Shown here one piece after another: positions 15,887-23,902 of a stretch of 47,960 nucleotides of DNA (position 1 is the first letter of the stretch; each line of letters begins with the position of its first letter). Both the position numbers and the translations under genes were made by a program. The notes beneath the pieces were generated by a model. The model saw only the letters and a program-made list of their open reading frames with translations, was not told the origin of the DNA and did not search any database. Source of the stretch: Bacteroidota bacterium (GTDB lineage: Bacteria > Bacteroidota > Ignavibacteria > Palsa-1295); contig JAUZOQ010000014.1 of NCBI GenBank assembly GCA_030706385.1, forward strand, positions 1 through 47,960, given 5' to 3'.

Positions 15887-16654
15887 CTACTCAAGATTCA
15901 GCACCAGCCCATCATAAGCTAACCGGATATTCGCAGGTAATTTCTCTTCCGCTTCGGAATGCAGCACATCATGATTCATGTGGGTCAGATAGGTCATTGC
16001 CGGTTGAAGTTCTTTCGAAACCGCAACCGCTTCATCGATTGAAAAATGAGTGGGATGTGGCTTGAACCGCAATCCGTCGAGGACAAGAACATCCAGGCCC
16101 TTCAACTTCTCTTTCGATGCAGCACCGATACGATTGCAATCGGTCAGATATGCGAACTTCCCGATCCGGTAACCGAAAATGCTGAGAACTCCGTGATCGA
16201 CAGGTACGGGCTCGACAAGCAATTCACCGACAGTTAACGGCATTCCCCCAATGATCTCAAATGGAATGTTGGGTAATCCTCCGCCTGATTGTACTGCTCC
16301 GCCGAAAGCATAGCCAAACGTCCGCTTGATGACATCGAATGTTTCCTGATTCGTATAGCATATTGGGACCTGAAGATTCAGGAATTGAAATGCACGCAGA
16401 TCGTCAAAACCGGCTATGTGATCGTAGTGATAATGGGTGTAGAGAACTGCATCAAGCCCTCTGACTTTTTGCGAAAGCATCTGCGCACGAAAATCGGCAC
16501 TGGTATCGATGAGGATCTTCGTTGCACCCGATTCGATAAGTGCACTTACTCGCAAACGTTTATCGCGAGGATCGGTGGACGTACAAACTCTGCAGCCGCA
16601 ACCGATCATCGGAACACCTGTGGAAGTACCGGTTCCCAGAAGGGTGACGCGCAT
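15887..16654 (-). CDS. MBL-fold metallo-hydrolase (PhnP/YhfI-like)
   Basis: 255 residues of metallo-beta-lactamase fold. The start LLGTGTSTGVPMIGCGCRVC is typical of the PhnP-like subfamily, with paired cysteines (GCGCRVC) that can bind a structural metal. The metal site is THYHYDHI (about 93-100, HxHxDH), with a later His (PVDHG) and DCN, and the C-terminal THMNHD supplies the last His. Reported members hydrolyse cyclic phosphodiesters such as 5-phosphoribosyl 1,2-cyclic phosphate; related members are thought to act in lipoate-related metabolism. No phosphonate genes lie nearby, so a general phosphodiesterase is the safe call. It is convergent with rpsT and upstream of no clear partner; a 22-base gap separates it from the small gene behind it. 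Confidence 0.88.
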   Translation of the reverse strand: MRVTLLGTGTSTGVPMIGCGCRVCTSTDPRDKRLRVSALIESGATKILIDTSADFRAQMLSQKVRGLDAVLYTHYHYDHIAGFDDLRAFQFLNLQVPICYTNQETFDVIKRTFGYAFGGAVQSGGGLPNIPFEIIGGMPLTVGELLVEPVPVDHGVLSIFGYRIGKFAYLTDCNRIGAASKEKLKGLDVLVLDGLRFKPHPTHFSIDEAVAVSKELQPAMTYLTHMNHDVLHSEAEEKLPANIRLAYDGLVLNLE

Positions 16655-16676
16655 GGATTATTGGGCAGATAAAGAT

Positions 16677-16958
16677 CTAAGCGGCAAGCCGATTCTCCTG
16701 AAGCGCCTTAGCAACTTCATCTTCGATCGCCTCTCGCAGCGCCGGAGAAATGAAGACATTGTCCAAACCGAATTCATGCAGACCCAGGGAAAGAGTCCGG
16801 TTCTTTCGCGGTATCGTTGCGCGGCGATTGATCACAAGCATTTTTTCCTCGCGCAACAGGCAATATCCGCCTTCGAAATTTCCGGTTTCAAAACGGATCT
16901 TCAGACCCATTTCACCGGCAAGAGATTTTAAACCCTCAAAAAGTTCTTCGCTAGTCAT
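16677..16958 (-). CDS. Conserved-looking small protein of unknown function
   Basis: 93 residues; family not recognised by me. The sequence is a mixed alpha/beta layout: N-terminal helix SEELFEGLKSLAGEMG, a strand RFETGNFEGGYCLLREEKMLVINRR with a single Cys, and a C-terminal acidic helix EAIEDEVAKALQE. The EGGYCLL and VINRR segments look like the core of a compact domain. It lies 22 bases before the MBL gene on the same strand and 36 bases after the stop of the next small gene, so the three may be co-transcribed. It overlaps no repeat. Confidence that it is a real gene comes from length, codon usage like the neighbours and tight spacing. Confidence 0.65.
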   Translation of the reverse strand: MTSEELFEGLKSLAGEMGLKIRFETGNFEGGYCLLREEKMLVINRRATIPRKNRTLSLGLHEFGLDNVFISPALREAIEDEVAKALQENRLAA

Positions 16959-16994
16959 TCAATAATTTTTTCTTAAGAGTCCTTCGTCCTATCC

Positions 16995-17285
16995 TCAAGC
17001 TAACTTTCCGGTCGTATCGATACTAACGCCGCCGTGTTCCAACAGATGAAGTTGTTCAGTGATATGGGCGACCACATCTTCGATCGGAAGAGTTTTCGGT
17101 TTGAAGCGCGAACGGGCGACTTGGACTGCTTCCTCCAATGAAGAAAGTTCACCACGCAGATACAACCAAACATGATATCCTAAGCGGTTGCGGTCATTCG
17201 GTTCAACGGTCGGCACGGCACGAACCGATGCATACGCACGCTCGGCTAATGCGACATCTCCCGGAGCTGATACATTTATTGACAT
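16995..17285 (-). CDS. Small protein of unknown function
   Basis: 96 residues, family not recognised. It is Ala/Val rich with MSINVSAPGDVALAERAYASVR at the start and helix-forming stretches (SSLEEAVQVARSRF, VVAHITEQLHLLEHGG). The codon use matches the core genes. It follows the M1 peptidase gene on the same strand by 21 bases and precedes the 93-residue gene by 36 bases, so an operon-like block of four minus-strand genes runs from 19.3 to 15.9 kb. No motif allows a function call. Confidence 0.6.
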   Translation of the reverse strand: MSINVSAPGDVALAERAYASVRAVPTVEPNDRNRLGYHVWLYLRGELSSLEEAVQVARSRFKPKTLPIEDVVAHITEQLHLLEHGGVSIDTTGKLA

Positions 17286-17306
17286 ACTATTTCTCGAATG
17301 TTGATT

Positions 17307-19286
17307 CTATTTCGATACGACAAATTGCCCTTCGCCTACGATGGCATCATTAAACAAGAGAATTGCAAAATATGTCCCGCTCGCCAGAGAAGTCGTATCC
17401 AGCGATGATTCCAATACATGGGTTGAAGAATTCGCGCTAAACGGCCCCGGTTTCATGATTGAAACACTATTGCCGTTCGAATCGAAGATCTGCAGTTCCG
17501 AAGATCGTTGGTTGGTGATGGTAATTTTCTGTCCCGGTAGAGAAAGTGTTACACTCTTCCCATGAGAAGGATTCGGATTGAATTGCAGCCGCATCGGATA
17601 CATATTTTTCGATGCAGCCTTAGAGGGAAGCACTCCGAACTTGATCGGGCCGACGATCTTTTTGATGACCGCTCCATCGGGATCGATGACAAGCGTATCC
17701 GGAATAAAGGAACAGGGAAAAGTTATTTCATTGACGCGAACAGAATCAAGTTGAATTTCATGGCGCTCGATCTTTCCTCCGTTCGCTGCGCGCGATTCGA
17801 CGATTAGTGGCAACCGGAAATAGCCAACCCTTTCCGGATCCTGCGCCTGCACGATATTCATCGTTGCAGTCGTTGCATTTCTCGACCAGATGATATTGAA
17901 GATCGGATGACCCGTTCCATACACCCACTTCTTAAAAAACCAGCTAAGATCCTGATGAGTCGTGCGCACGAAGGCTTCAGCAAGATCGTCGCTTGTTGCA
18001 TTCGAATATGCGTTAACTCTTCCGTATGCCCGAATTGAACTGAAAAAAGCAGTATCGCCGAGAAAATACCGGAGCATTCCGAGAACGGCTGCTCCTTTCT
18101 GATAGATCACCGGCGGATAGTTGTTCCGGGGACTGGTATGGAATGGCGCACCATACAGAGCGATCGTATCTTCCGAAGCGGCAAGGGCACCCAAAATATT
18201 CGAGTGTTGACGAGACCAGTATTTCCCTTCTCCGAAGAAACGCTCCTGAAAAAGAGATTCCGAATACGTTGCAAATCCTTCATTAAGCCATGGATCGTTG
18301 AAATCGGCGCACGTCACCTTATCGCCCCACCATTGATGCGAAAGTTCGTGCACGGCCGTCGTGTTATTCGTATCGATGGTCTGACCTGCAAGCGTGATCA
18401 TTGTCTGATGCTCCATCGATCCGATCGGCGCGACGACATATCCGACTTTTTCGAATGGATATGGAGCATAGAGAGAATCGAAATACACTAATCCCTCGAC
18501 CACCCTTTTTTGCATCAAGTCCCGAAGCTTCGCTGTATCCTTCGCAAAAGCATACACATCGAACGGAATATTCAATGGATTCGGAATGGATAGATGCTTG
18601 AACGGGCCGAAGGCGAATGTCAGTAAGTAGGTTGCGATAGGATGAGAGATCTTCCATTCGCAAAAAGTTGTGCGGCCGTCAGTTTCCACAAGAGATGCAG
18701 TCTGCAATCCATTGGAGACCACTATTCCTGATGTATCTGCAAAAAAACGGAGCGTTACCGAATCTGCCTTATCATCCGGTTCGTCGTAGCATGGTAGCCA
18801 GTGACGTGTGCATGATACATACGGTGCAGTGAAACCCACTCCCATTGCGAACATCATCCCACCTGTATCTTGAACTCCTCCCCATGGATTACTTCCGGTT
18901 TCCGGAGTGCCGTTGCCATGGTAGTACGTTCGCTCGGTAAAGATCGAGCCGTTATGATATGGCGGGAAACCGGTTACAACATAGGTGCCGAATCCCGTAT
19001 CGACAACTTGAATTGCGGATCGAATGCCGCCGACAAATACGCTATCGATCTGAAGAAATTTTGCATGCTGAAGGATGACCGATAGATCTCCCATGGAAGT
19101 CGCCGTCATATCCACCTGGCCGGATATCCTATTCTGCTCGCGGTTAAGCCAGATAGTTGCATCGTAGGAGGTTACATCATAACCTTTCGCTTCAGAATTG
19201 GGAATGGCGACCTGCTGGGCCGGAAGAGAGCCCGAAGCGATCACGACGAAGGCGAATGCAACAAAGAATTGAAAAAAACGTAGCAT
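17307..19286 (-). CDS. Secreted M1-family zinc aminopeptidase with T9SS sorting domain
   Basis: Zinc peptidase predicted to be exported to the cell surface or medium. From the ATG at 19286 (a GTG three codons upstream is possible) it has 659 residues: signal peptide FFQFFVAFAFVVIASGSLPA, a beta-rich N-domain, then the catalytic domain with GSMEHQT (the exopeptidase GxMEN motif with a His in the last position) and HELSHQWWG followed 18 residues later by E in NEGFATY, the HExxH-x18-E zinc site. The last 90 or so residues form a T9SS sorting domain: FNPNPSHGKSVTLSL, a conserved SELQIFDSNG strand and ASGTYFAILLF. N-terminal GSMEH instead of GAMEN is common in exported relatives. It heads the minus-strand block. 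Function class secure; substrate unknown. Confidence 0.93.
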   Translation of the reverse strand: MLRFFQFFVAFAFVVIASGSLPAQQVAIPNSEAKGYDVTSYDATIWLNREQNRISGQVDMTATSMGDLSVILQHAKFLQIDSVFVGGIRSAIQVVDTGFGTYVVTGFPPYHNGSIFTERTYYHGNGTPETGSNPWGGVQDTGGMMFAMGVGFTAPYVSCTRHWLPCYDEPDDKADSVTLRFFADTSGIVVSNGLQTASLVETDGRTTFCEWKISHPIATYLLTFAFGPFKHLSIPNPLNIPFDVYAFAKDTAKLRDLMQKRVVEGLVYFDSLYAPYPFEKVGYVVAPIGSMEHQTMITLAGQTIDTNNTTAVHELSHQWWGDKVTCADFNDPWLNEGFATYSESLFQERFFGEGKYWSRQHSNILGALAASEDTIALYGAPFHTSPRNNYPPVIYQKGAAVLGMLRYFLGDTAFFSSIRAYGRVNAYSNATSDDLAEAFVRTTHQDLSWFFKKWVYGTGHPIFNIIWSRNATTATMNIVQAQDPERVGYFRLPLIVESRAANGGKIERHEIQLDSVRVNEITFPCSFIPDTLVIDPDGAVIKKIVGPIKFGVLPSKAASKNMYPMRLQFNPNPSHGKSVTLSLPGQKITITNQRSSELQIFDSNGNSVSIMKPGPFSANSSTHVLESSLDTTSLASGTYFAILLFNDAIVGEGQFVVSK

Positions 19287-19364
19287 ATGCGGCACGTGTA
19301 AGATAAGAAATCACCCTACCGAACTTACAACTGTATAAAAGAAGTTCTATACTTTCCAAGAATA

Positions 19365-20543
19365 ATGCTGACGGAAACACCATCATCGGATACGCTTCGA
19401 AAACTTCCGCCGCAGATCGTTGCTTCCAGCGACGAGATGCGCGAGTTGCTCGGAGTCGTGCGCGCCGTGGCCCCAACGCTGATCACGGTCTTACTGACCG
19501 GCGAGAGTGGTACAGGGAAAGAAGTGTTCGCGCGCCTGATCCATGATTGGAGCCAACGGGCCTCAGGGCCTTTCGTAACGGTTAATTGCGGAGCTATTCC
19601 GGAAGGCCTGATCGAAAGCGAGCTCTTCGGTCATGAAAAAGGCTCGGTCACCGGCGCAACCGCTGAGCGGAAAGGATTTTTCGAAACGGCAAAAGGCGGT
19701 TCGATCTTCCTCGATGAGATCGGCGAAATGCCGCTCTCGGCACAGGTAAAACTTCTACGAATATTAGAGACCGGAAAATTCACGCGCGTCGGTTCGGCTT
19801 CCGAACGGACGAGCGATGCAAGGGTAATAGCAGCAACCAATCGTGATCTTGAACTTGAAGTTCGTGCAGGCAAATTCCGCGCCGATCTTTACTACCGGCT
19901 TCGCGCCGTTATGCTTCGACTGCCGCCGCTGCGGAATCGGCGCGAAGATATCCCGTTCTTAGTCGATAACATTTTGCGGGACCTCGTTAAGCGTCATTCG
20001 TTTCCGCACCTGCCTCACATCGAGAGTGAAGCGATCGAAGAACTTACTTCACACGAATGGCGTGGTAACATCCGCGAACTTCGGAATGTGCTCGAGCAGC
20101 TTTCCGTCATGGCATATAGTCCTGCAAACAGGTCTTCACAGGGCGTCATCTCGGTAAGTGATGTTCGAAATATTCTTCAGGAACATACGCAAGCAGAGCT
20201 GGGCTATCATAATGTCACGTTGACGCCGCTGACTCATCCACAACCGCAGCAATCCGAATTAGGTCTGATCTACCGTGCGCTCGTGGAACTGCGAAGCGAT
20301 ATCGCAGAATTGAAAGAGCGCCTGCAACCGAAAGGCAATCCGTTAGCTCTTCCGCTCGGGAATTCGGAGGCTCATCCGACAAATGGAGAACTCAATCTTC
20401 ACAAGCATGAAATGGAGCTGATCAATCAGGCCCTTCAACGATTTGAAGGCGATAGAAAGCGCGCAGCCAAAGCTCTCGGAATCAGCGAGCGATCATTATA
20501 TAGGAAACTCAAAGAATTGGAAGAGCAACGAACATCGATATGA
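19365..20543 (+). CDS. Sigma54-type AAA+ transcription regulator with altered GAFTGA loop
   Basis: 392 residues: a short N-terminus without a receiver or sensor domain, an AAA+ domain (Walker A GESGTGKE near 45-52, ESELFGHEKG near 84-93, Walker B IFLDEIGEMP near 115-124, sensor/arginine-finger region RADLYYRL near 168-175) and a C-terminal Fis-type HTH (HEMELINQALQRFEGDRKRAAKALGISERSLYRKL split here; near 347-383). The loop that contacts sigma54 reads GSVTGA instead of GAFTGA, losing the key Phe, so contact with sigma54 may be lost or altered. It overlaps lptE by four bases (ATGA), an arrangement known from Bacteroidota, where this gene pair is conserved. It is likely tied to envelope functions. 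Family secure; sigma54 dependence uncertain. Confidence 0.9.
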   Translation: MLTETPSSDTLRKLPPQIVASSDEMRELLGVVRAVAPTLITVLLTGESGTGKEVFARLIHDWSQRASGPFVTVNCGAIPEGLIESELFGHEKGSVTGATAERKGFFETAKGGSIFLDEIGEMPLSAQVKLLRILETGKFTRVGSASERTSDARVIAATNRDLELEVRAGKFRADLYYRLRAVMLRLPPLRNRREDIPFLVDNILRDLVKRHSFPHLPHIESEAIEELTSHEWRGNIRELRNVLEQLSVMAYSPANRSSQGVISVSDVRNILQEHTQAELGYHNVTLTPLTHPQPQQSELGLIYRALVELRSDIAELKERLQPKGNPLALPLGNSEAHPTNGELNLHKHEMELINQALQRFEGDRKRAAKALGISERSLYRKLKELEEQRTSI

Positions 20544-21046
20544 AAATTTTCAGAACTCCTTCACTTCTCTTGCTGACCGCACTCGTAATTGTGGTTGGCA
20601 GTTGCTACTCATTCACCGGAGCCAGTCTTCCGGCCGGGATCAAGAGTATTGCCATTCCACTTGCTGCGGATAATTCGAATTTTGCCCAGGCCGATGTCCG
20701 CCAGCAGCTTACCGATCAACTCGTGCAAAAATTTACCAGAGATGGCTCCCTTTCGGTCAGGGATCGCTCCGTTGCCGATGCATTGCTCGATGTAACCATC
20801 ACCGGAATAAGCGATCAGCCGATCGGTGTGCGTACGGGTGAGGAGCTAACGAACAAACGTGTCACGATAACCGTCGACGCAAGCTATCGCGATCAGAAGA
20901 AACAGAAAACATTCTGGGAAAAAAGTTTTCAGCAGACTGCCGATTATCCGATCTCGCAGGGGCTCGAAGGCCTGAACGCTGCGCTGAAGAATGCAGAGGA
21001 TAAGCTTTCTAACGATCTGCTTCTTGGTGTGCTCTCCAATTGGTGA
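20540..21046 (+). CDS. lptE: LptE-type LPS-assembly lipoprotein
   Basis: 168 residues. The N-terminal hydrophobic stretch ends in VVGSC, a lipobox with Cys near residue 22, so it is an outer-membrane lipoprotein. The mature part (YSFTGASLPAGIKSIAIPLA, DVRQQLTDQLVQKF, SVADALLDVTITGI) has the pattern of LptE-family proteins, which plug and stabilise the LptD barrel. Position behind the sigma54-type regulator with a four-base overlap matches the conserved order in Bacteroidota. Its last 103 bases overlap the 3' end of the convergent LysE-family gene, so the two C-termini share DNA on opposite strands. A role in LPS export agrees with kdsB at 14 kb. No terminator is visible inside the overlap. 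Confidence 0.88.
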   Translation: MKIFRTPSLLLLTALVIVVGSCYSFTGASLPAGIKSIAIPLAADNSNFAQADVRQQLTDQLVQKFTRDGSLSVRDRSVADALLDVTITGISDQPIGVRTGEELTNKRVTITVDASYRDQKKQKTFWEKSFQQTADYPISQGLEGLNAALKNAEDKLSNDLLLGVLSNW

Positions 21047-21789
21047 GCAGCACCGAATGTTTTTTTCACATCCGTCTTCCATCTATCCTGAACATTATTC
21101 CAATCGGTCTTGAAAATGATCTGATACCCAAAGTACAATCCGAAGGCAAGCATCGCAAATCCTGCAAAGCGATTAATGATATGCAGCGTCCGAGGCTTTA
21201 GTGACGTGCTTCGTTTCGAGAAGTATTTCACCAAGGTGAAGAACCAACCCGCCGTTCCGATTCCTGCTCCGATGGCAAATGCGATCGCATCGGAGAACCC
21301 GATTATCTGCACTCCCTGATTATGCCAGAAGGCACTGATAAAGATCCATTCCGGAACACCTGCAACATTCGAGGCATAGAGCACAACACCCAGAGAAAAT
21401 GAGGCAAAGTAACTTGCTTTCTTAATATGCATCTTCACGACCTGTGCCTGCGCGCGTTTTTCATGCTGCGTGTCTTTCGGAGTCGGCTCGAAAGGATGAG
21501 GCTTCTGTTCGGCTCGGAATGATTTGATGCCCAAGAAAATGAGCAATCCGAATCCCACGATCTGAAAAACAAGATTGATTATCGGCGATCGCAGCAAGAA
21601 GGCATTGATCTGCGTCGCCCCGCCGCAATAAATAATATCCATTGCAGCACCGCCAAGGCCTACAATAAATCCATGTTTGAAGTTGTATTGGATGGTCCTG
21701 GCGATAGCCGCCGCATTGGTCGGCCCGATCGGCATCGAGATCAGCCAACCGGATATGATGCCTACTAATAACGCAATGATCATGAACAA
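20944..21789 (-). CDS. LysE-family multispan exporter, C-terminus antisense to lptE
   Basis: 281 residues from 21789 (an ATG two codons further in is equally possible). Hydrophobic segments occur near 1-20, 35-60, 70-88, 120-140, 160-185 and 205-222, typical of RhtB/LysE-type amino acid exporters. The SMPIGPTNAAAIARTI start is the family signature (PGP-like SMPIGP). The final 35-40 residues are hydrophilic and Ser/Arg-rich, coded opposite the lptE gene, and look like an overrun past the original end of the family domain. LysE proteins export basic or neutral amino acids; the substrate here is unknown. It is divergent from the sugar dehydrogenase gene with a gap of about 190 bases to that gene's likely start. 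Family secure; end uncertain. Confidence 0.88.
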   Translation of the reverse strand: MFMIIALLVGIISGWLISMPIGPTNAAAIARTIQYNFKHGFIVGLGGAAMDIIYCGGATQINAFLLRSPIINLVFQIVGFGLLIFLGIKSFRAEQKPHPFEPTPKDTQHEKRAQAQVVKMHIKKASYFASFSLGVVLYASNVAGVPEWIFISAFWHNQGVQIIGFSDAIAFAIGAGIGTAGWFFTLVKYFSKRSTSLKPRTLHIINRFAGFAMLAFGLYFGYQIIFKTDWNNVQDRWKTDVKKTFGAAHQLESTPRSRSLESLSSAFFSAAFRPSSPCEIG

Positions 21790-21975
21790 AAATACGACCG
21801 GAGATTTTTATCTGGCACATTTTCCAAAAGTCAGAAGCGATTGAGCCTTCTTTAGGTGAGGTCAAGAATTCGTCCACCCTTCTGCGCTGCGAACTTTTCT
21901 CAGACGATGCTTCGTTTTTTCGTCACCCCGGGAAATAGTTTCTATTTGTTGTTCTCACTCTTATTGTTGTCCAAA

Positions 21976-23430
21976 ATGATGAAGTATTTCCTGTTTGCTT
22001 GCGTCTTGACATTGTCCGGTTCGATAGTTCATGCCCAATATGGGATTCAGCGCGCGTATCCGAACCTCGCACCGTTCTCCAAACCGTTAGCGATCGCAAT
22101 GCCTAACGATGGTACCAATCGATTTTTTGTCGCCGAGCAAAGAGGAAAGATCTATTCATTCCTCAACTCCGACACAGTCTCTGTGAAAAAGGTATTTCTC
22201 GATCTGACCGATCGTGTTCCGCAAACCGGAGATGAGACAGGGCTCGTGGGGCTAACATTTCATCCGAGGTTTGCCGAGAATGGATTTCTTTACATCACCT
22301 ATACACAGTACTTTGATACGGTGTTCAAGGTTTTCATTTCTCGATTTAGCGCAGATCCTGCGAATCCCGATACCGTTCTTGCCGGAAGTGAAGAAGTTAT
22401 CCTGACGCTCACCCCTCCCACGAACGAACATCATGCCGGTACACTAGCTTTCGGGCCCGATGGATATCTCTATGCATCGATCGGCGACGGAGGCATGCTG
22501 TACGATCCGCTGAAGATCGCCCAGAATCCTTCGAGCTTATTCGGCAAGATTCTGCGACTCGATGTGAATAAATACGAGTCATCGCACTACTACGGAATTC
22601 CGACCGATAATCCATATATCGATAGCGGAGCCACATATAAAAAAGAGATCTATGCTCTCGGATTTCGCAATCCCTGGAAATTCTCGTTTGACAATGCGAC
22701 TAATTCTCTCTGGGTCGGAGATGTCGGACAAGACTTCTACGAAGAAGTCGATCTTGTCCATCCCGGTGCCAATTATGGATGGAATATTCTTGAAGGAAAA
22801 CACCGGTTCTTTAACTTGCCCGGTGATACGACGAAGCTCACGCTTCCCGTGTGGGAATATCCTCATGAAAATTTTAATCAGTGCGTCACCGGCGGGTACG
22901 TCTATCGCGGAACAGCTATGCCTTCTCTCGTCGGTGAGTACATTTACGGCGATTACGTAAGCGGCAGAATGTGGGCCTTGGATTATTCTTCTCCGGATAC
23001 CATCATCAACAAGATGCTCTATGACGGTTCCAATCCGCGCATTATGATTTCCTCTTTTGGGCTCGACCCGAATAATGAGATTCTTGTTCTTGATTATCTA
23101 TTCGGATCGATCTACAGATTTCCCGCACCTCTGGGAGTCGTTTCCACTACCGTGAGCAGAAATCCTATCGCATTGGATCGCAATTATCTTGACGATCGGC
23201 ATACCCAAACTCAAGCGCATATTACAGTCTCACAGAGTGGGAGGTCTTCTCTTGCTCTCGTTGATCCAGCAGGCAGGGAGGTCACGAAGTATTTCGATAA
23301 GATGCTCACTGCAGGCAACTATGATTTCACGATATCTCGGTTTCTCAATCGCTGTTCGAACGGGATCTACTTTCTTCGCCTGAACACGAGTCAAGGAGTC
23401 TTCACCCAAAAGATCCTGATGATGCAGTAG
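21976..23430 (+). CDS. PQQ-dependent sugar dehydrogenase-like protein with T9SS sorting domain
   Basis: Start at the first of two consecutive ATGs at 21976: signal peptide KYFLFACVLTLSGSIVHAQ follows; the longer frame to 21856 lacks a signal-like start. The body has the six-bladed propeller features of soluble glucose/sorbosone dehydrogenases: PNDGTNRFFVAEQRGKI, GLVGLTFHPRFAENGFLYI, GTLAFGPDGYLYASIGDGG, GFRNPWKFSFD, and YIYGDYVSGRMWAL. It probably oxidises an aldose or related sugar outside the outer membrane, using PQQ; the true substrate is not clear. The C-terminal part (SLALVDPAGREVTK, SNGIYFLRLNTSQGVFTQKI) is a T9SS sorting domain. 484 residues. Monocistronic as far as visible; convergent with the DinB gene. 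Confidence 0.9.
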   Translation: MMKYFLFACVLTLSGSIVHAQYGIQRAYPNLAPFSKPLAIAMPNDGTNRFFVAEQRGKIYSFLNSDTVSVKKVFLDLTDRVPQTGDETGLVGLTFHPRFAENGFLYITYTQYFDTVFKVFISRFSADPANPDTVLAGSEEVILTLTPPTNEHHAGTLAFGPDGYLYASIGDGGMLYDPLKIAQNPSSLFGKILRLDVNKYESSHYYGIPTDNPYIDSGATYKKEIYALGFRNPWKFSFDNATNSLWVGDVGQDFYEEVDLVHPGANYGWNILEGKHRFFNLPGDTTKLTLPVWEYPHENFNQCVTGGYVYRGTAMPSLVGEYIYGDYVSGRMWALDYSSPDTIINKMLYDGSNPRIMISSFGLDPNNEILVLDYLFGSIYRFPAPLGVVSTTVSRNPIALDRNYLDDRHTQTQAHITVSQSGRSSLALVDPAGREVTKYFDKMLTAGNYDFTISRFLNRCSNGIYFLRLNTSQGVFTQKILMMQ

Positions 23431-23437
23431 GAATTTC

Positions 23438-23899
23438 CTATTTACTGACGGTTGCAAGCGTTCTTTCCATCTGCCGCAGATGCTGCATATCATGATCAGC
23501 CATCGTATCGAGAATCCTTGCCGTATCCATCTCTCCGTATCGGGAGTGAATTCCTTTGAGCATGCTTTGCTCCGGAGTCATTCCGCTAACAAGGGCGATC
23601 GTTTGCTTCCGGGCAGCTTTCCATTTCGCAATCCCTTCTTCATACGACTGCTCATTGTAGCGATGTTCCTTCGCTAATGCATCCGGATCGATCTGCTGGA
23701 AGTGGCGATCTGAGGTGTGAAGAAGTTGCTTGATTCGGCGCTGCCATAGTTCTTCAACTTCGAGTAGATGGTAGATGATCTCGTTCGCGCTGAAGGCAAT
23801 GAGATCGGGTTTAAGCGTCACCATTCCCGGTGGAAAACGCTCTGCAAAATCCGTAACGTGTTTTATGGTTTCTTCCAATCGTTTGAGTTTATCTTTCAT
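23438..23899 (-). CDS. DinB-family metal-binding protein
   Basis: 153 residues forming a four-helix bundle of the DinB/YfiT type. The metal triad is visible: His near 44 in IIYHLLEVEE, and His near 134 and 138 in MADHDMQHLRQ. Members are thiol-S-transferases or otherwise uncharacterised metal-dependent proteins; nothing in the sequence selects one. It overlaps no neighbour but its start lies three bases from the stop of the acetyl-CoA synthetase gene on the same strand, so the two are probably translated from one transcript. It is convergent with the sugar dehydrogenase gene, seven bases apart. Family secure; function unknown. Confidence 0.88.
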   Translation of the reverse strand: MKDKLKRLEETIKHVTDFAERFPPGMVTLKPDLIAFSANEIIYHLLEVEELWQRRIKQLLHTSDRHFQQIDPDALAKEHRYNEQSYEEGIAKWKAARKQTIALVSGMTPEQSMLKGIHSRYGEMDTARILDTMADHDMQHLRQMERTLATVSK

Positions 23900-23902
23900 G
23901 AT

